Assembly: GCA_016868015.1 (NCBI GenBank)
Contig: VGIF01000014.1
Coordinates: 1-37,379 of the forward strand
Length of the DNA stretch: 37,379 nucleotides
Reading direction: 5' to 3'
Origin: Betaproteobacteria bacterium
GTDB lineage: Bacteria > Pseudomonadota > Gammaproteobacteria > Burkholderiales > SG8-41
Positions 35,016-37,379 of this stretch are shown here, piece after piece. How positions within the stretch are numbered: position 1 is the stretch's first letter; every line of letters starts with the position of its first letter. The notes under the pieces are model-generated. The model saw only the letters and a program-made list of their open reading frames with translations. It was not told where the DNA came from and searched no databases. Both the position numbers and the translations under genes were made by a program.

Positions 35016-36125
35016 ATGGCGTTACGAACCACATCGGGCAAGCACGAGGATTTTCGCAAAGGGCGCGGCGCGGCCCTCAATCCCGAAGGACGCTTTGAGA
35101 AAACCGGGCGCGAGGCGTTTGATGACGGTTGGGCGCATGACAAGGCGGAAAACGAGCGCGCGCTAAAAACCCAAATTATCGAGGAAAAAGCCGCCTCGAT
35201 CATCTCGCGCAACAACTCGCCCGACATTCCGTTTACGCAGTCGATCAACCCCTATCAAGGCTGCGAGCACGGCTGTTCTTATTGCTATGCGCGGCCGACG
35301 CACGCGTATCGCAATTTGTCGCCGGGCATCGATTTCGAGACGCGCATTTTTGCCAAGGTTAACGCGGCGTCGTTGTTGCGCAAGGAATTATCCAAGCCTG
35401 GTTATAAGTGCGAGGTGATTTCACTCGGCGCCAATACCGACGCGTATCAGCCCGCCGAGCGCAAGTTGGGGATCACGCGCGGCATTCTTGAAGTGTGCGC
35501 CGAGTTTAATCAGCCGGTGGGCATCGTCACCAAAAACGCCCTGGTCGAACGTGATCTCGACATCCTGGCGCGGATGTCGCGGCAACGTCTGGCAAACGTG
35601 TTTATCTCGGTGAACAACCTCGATCACGACATCGCGCGCCGCCTGGAGCCGCGCTGCTCGGCCCCGGCGCGCCGTTTGCAAGCGGTGCGCGCGTTGGCCG
35701 ATGCCGGCGTACCGGTGGGGGTGCTGGTGGCGCCGGTGATTCCGTTTATGAACGACGATCAAATCGAAGCGGTGCTGCAAGCCGCGTATGAAGCCGGCGC
35801 AACCCAAGCCGGTTATGTGCTGCTGCGCCTGCCGTACGAAGTGAAGACCTTGTTTCGCGATTGGCTCGAACGCCACTATCCGCTCAAAGCCAAACACGTG
35901 ATGAGCCGCGTGCACGCCATGCGTGGCGGGCGCGATAACGATCCGGCTTTCGTCAGCCGCATGCGCGGCCAAGGCGAGTTCGCCGCGCTGCTCTCAAAAC
36001 GTTTCGCGATCGCCAAGCGGCGCATCGGCTTTGACGCACGTGATCGCATGCAACGCAACAGCACGCTCGACACCACGCGGTTTCGCGTGCCCGGCGCGGT
36101 GAGCGGGCAGCTTGCGTTGTTTTAG
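35016..36125 (+). CDS. PA0069-family radical SAM protein
   Basis: A 369-residue radical SAM enzyme with the cluster motif CEHGCSYC (Cys83, Cys87, Cys90) inside NPYQGCEHGCSYCYARPTH. This spacing and the long N-terminal region GKGR-like (RKGRGAALNPEGRF) identify the PA0069/Rv2578c group, related to spore photoproduct lyase. The reaction is unknown. The C-terminus GQLALF is typical. The ATG at 35016 begins nine bases after the thioesterase stop, suggesting co-transcription. Repeat copy G follows eight bases after the stop. Confidence 0.92.
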   Translation: MALRTTSGKHEDFRKGRGAALNPEGRFEKTGREAFDDGWAHDKAENERALKTQIIEEKAASIISRNNSPDIPFTQSINPYQGCEHGCSYCYARPTHAYRNLSPGIDFETRIFAKVNAASLLRKELSKPGYKCEVISLGANTDAYQPAERKLGITRGILEVCAEFNQPVGIVTKNALVERDLDILARMSRQRLANVFISVNNLDHDIARRLEPRCSAPARRLQAVRALADAGVPVGVLVAPVIPFMNDDQIEAVLQAAYEAGATQAGYVLLRLPYEVKTLFRDWLERHYPLKAKHVMSRVHAMRGGRDNDPAFVSRMRGQGEFAALLSKRFAIAKRRIGFDARDRMQRNSTLDTTRFRVPGAVSGQLALF

Positions 36126-36429
36126 GGGTGAATATAAGTTATTGATTTTATTTTATTTTTTTGATATACGGCTTTTTCCGCAACATTTTCGTGTAAAACG
36201 GGTGGGTCCGGTCGAGTAACCCGCTGCCAGGGCGGGCAAGCGGCGGTCTGAAGCCAAGATGACTAGCGCGGGCTGCGCAAACGCCTGCGCCCACCTTGGC
36301 AGCGCAATGGGCGCCCTTTGGTGGCTTTGGTGGCCTTTGCGTTGTGATCAACGCCAAACGTGGTGTGCACGGCGTCGGCGTGGTCGTCCGCAACCCACGC
36401 GACATGCAAGTGCAATCCCAGCGCCTCGT
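36126..36429. other. Intergenic region of 304 bases with repeat copy G
   Basis: Besides repeat copy G I see two short direct GGTGGCTTTGGTGG-type units near 36318-36337. No gene, clear promoter or T-run terminator is visible between the convergent radical SAM and chemoreceptor genes. Confidence 0.4.
36134..36166 (+). repeat. 33-bp AT-rich intergenic element, copy G (IHF-site-like)
   Basis: It begins ATAAGTTATTGATTTTATT and continues into a T-tract. On the minus strand it reads AATCAATAACTTA, an exact IHF consensus match. It lies just after the radical SAM stop, at a convergent gene end. Confidence 0.75.
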
Positions 36430-37379
36430 TTAGAACTCTTTCCAGGACGCCTCGCCGCTCTTAGCGGCGGCGGCCAGCGGCAGGGCGGCCGGCGAAGCGA
36501 CCCCGAGGCGCGATGCAACCCGCTGTAACGAGCCGGGCAACCCGCCGCTACGCTGCTGCGGTTCGGCAGTGGCGGGCGCGGCGCTCTCGTGTTCGACACC
36601 ATCGAGCCGAAAGCGTGCCACCGCCGTGACCAACAACTCGGCCTGACCAGCCAGATGTTCGGCCGCGGCCGCGGCTTCTTCCACCACTGCCGCGCTTTCC
36701 TGGGTGTTGCCGTCGATCTGCATAATGGCCTGGTTGACTTGCCCGATGCCCGCGAGCTGTTCGCGGCTGCCGTGTGCAATTTCGGTGATCAGCGTGCTCA
36801 CGCTGCCGACGGCCGTGACGATTTCGTTCATGGTCGCGCCGGCGCTCTCGACTTGTTTCACGCCGTCTTCGACGCGCTGGGCCGATTCCAGTATTAATGC
36901 GCGAATTTCCTTCGCCGCTTGGGCCGAACGCTGCGCCAGCGCGCGCACCTCACTCGCCACCACCGCGAAGCCGCGGCCTTGCTCGCCGGCGCGCGCAGCC
37001 TCCACCGCGGCGTTAAGCGAAAGGATATTGGTTTGAAATGCGAGACTGTCGATCACGCCCACGATATCGCCGATTTTTTTCGATGATTCCGAAATATTGC
37101 GCATGGTCGCCACCACCTTCGTGACCGCGCCGCCGCCTCGCGTCGCCACGTCAGCGGCCGCATTGGCCAGGTGATTCGCCTTTTCCGCGCTTTCGCTGTT
37201 TTGTTTAACCGTGGTCGAAATCTGCTCCATGCTCGCCGCGGTTTCTTCGATGCTGGAGGCTTGTTCCTCGGTGCGGGTAGATAAGCCGGTATTGCCCTTG
37301 GCGATTTCCCGCGAGGCCGAACTCACGTTCTCGGCGGCCATGCGTATCTCCGTCACGGAATGAGCGGGTCCCAGGCGCA
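36430..37379 (-). CDS. Methyl-accepting chemotaxis protein, C-terminal part (5' end outside window)
   Basis: The frame is open to the right edge, so the protein is cut at its N-terminus; 316 residues are visible. It carries the receptor signalling domain: the methylation helix with [22 protein letters not shown], the hairpin tip around [44 protein letters not shown], and the return helix ending [29 protein letters not shown] flexible tail of about 60 residues ends in SWKEF, an xWxxF pentapeptide that in receptors binds CheR/CheB. Ligand and membrane parts lie outside the window. A GTG at 37356 would give a soluble product, but the open frame upstream favours a longer receptor. Confidence 0.92.
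   Translation of the reverse strand, partial: RLGPAHSVTEIRMAAENVSSASREIAKGNTGLSTRTEEQASSIEETAASMEQISTTVKQNSESAEKANHLANAAADVATRGGGAVTKVVATMRNISESSKKIGDIVGVIDSLAFQTNILSLNAAVEAARAGEQGRGFAVVASEVRALAQRSAQAAKEIRALILESAQRVEDGVKQVESAGATMNEIVTAVGSVSTLITEIAHGSREQLAGIGQVNQAIMQIDGNTQESAAVVEEAAAAAEHLAGQAELLVTAVARFRLDGVEHESAAPATAEPQQRSGGLPGSLQRVASRLGVASPAALPLAAAAKSGEASWKEF

Noticed and set aside
36170-36260. Possible structured RNA or tRNA-like segment after repeat copy G
   Set aside because: No cloverleaf, anticodon arm or TTC loop could be drawn; only GC-rich text.

Overview
The window is high-GC DNA from a proteobacterium, most likely an uncultured betaproteobacterium of Burkholderiales or Nitrosomonadales type. 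The dapA-bamC-metallo-beta-lactamase block, the RoxA/DUF7931/SlyD-like block, TACAAT -10 boxes and the overall protein style support this, but no rRNA or tRNA is present to place it more closely. No CRISPR array or tRNA was seen.

Layout. 1-220: right end of an IS4-type insertion sequence. 350-6885: homospermidine synthase, a secreted parallel beta-helix protein, a small methyltransferase, then dapA, bamC and a metallo-beta-lactamase-fold hydrolase, closed by a strong bidirectional terminator. 7043-9816: an Ala-rich lipoprotein, a DUF7931-like protein and a RoxA-type uL16 oxygenase on the minus strand, divergent from a His-tailed FKBP. 9874-13399: a secreted phosphoesterase and mutS. 13558-16673: a small acquired island of tyrosine integrase plus an AbiEi/AbiEii type IV toxin-antitoxin pair, followed by a hybrid ORF (16792-18201) in which a cupin gene runs in frame into a foreign, lower-GC helical C-terminus. 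18508-32194: an accessory metabolic region, comprising a CaiB fragment, EthD-like and GlcG/HbpS proteins, a short-chain dehydrogenase, a YghU glutathione transferase, a TTG-started MoaD/ThiS-like protein coupled to a lone molybdenum-hydroxylase large subunit, a ThDP enzyme, a Baeyer-Villiger monooxygenase, two alpha/beta hydrolases and an enolase-superfamily enzyme. 32416-36125: DUF2520, a tandem alpha/beta-barrel protein, a double-hotdog thioesterase and a PA0069-type radical SAM protein. 36430-37379: the C-terminal half of a chemotaxis receptor.

The main unexplained signal is a 33-bp AT-rich element present seven times (1789, 3825, 10803, 18603, 24756, 32367, 36134), confined to gene borders. 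All copies align without gaps. Read on the opposite strand, six of seven contain an exact match to the E. coli IHF consensus WATCAANNNNTTR, with an A/T tract on the side where IHF sites carry it, and the length is about that of an IHF footprint. I interpret it as a dispersed IHF-site-like repeat. Other intergenic repeats are two inverted pairs of REP-like hairpins, a TA-flanked 53-bp palindrome used as a shared gene end, and a GTGAG-type repeat.

Gene cooperation. dapA and bamC serve lysine/peptidoglycan synthesis and outer-membrane assembly. The 22-32 kb region looks like an oxidative catabolic cluster: hydroxylation, Baeyer-Villiger insertion, ester or lactone hydrolysis, and dehydration or racemisation of a hydroxy acid. 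The substrate cannot be read from sequence. The island supplies phage defence and may have replaced the native region upstream of mutS.
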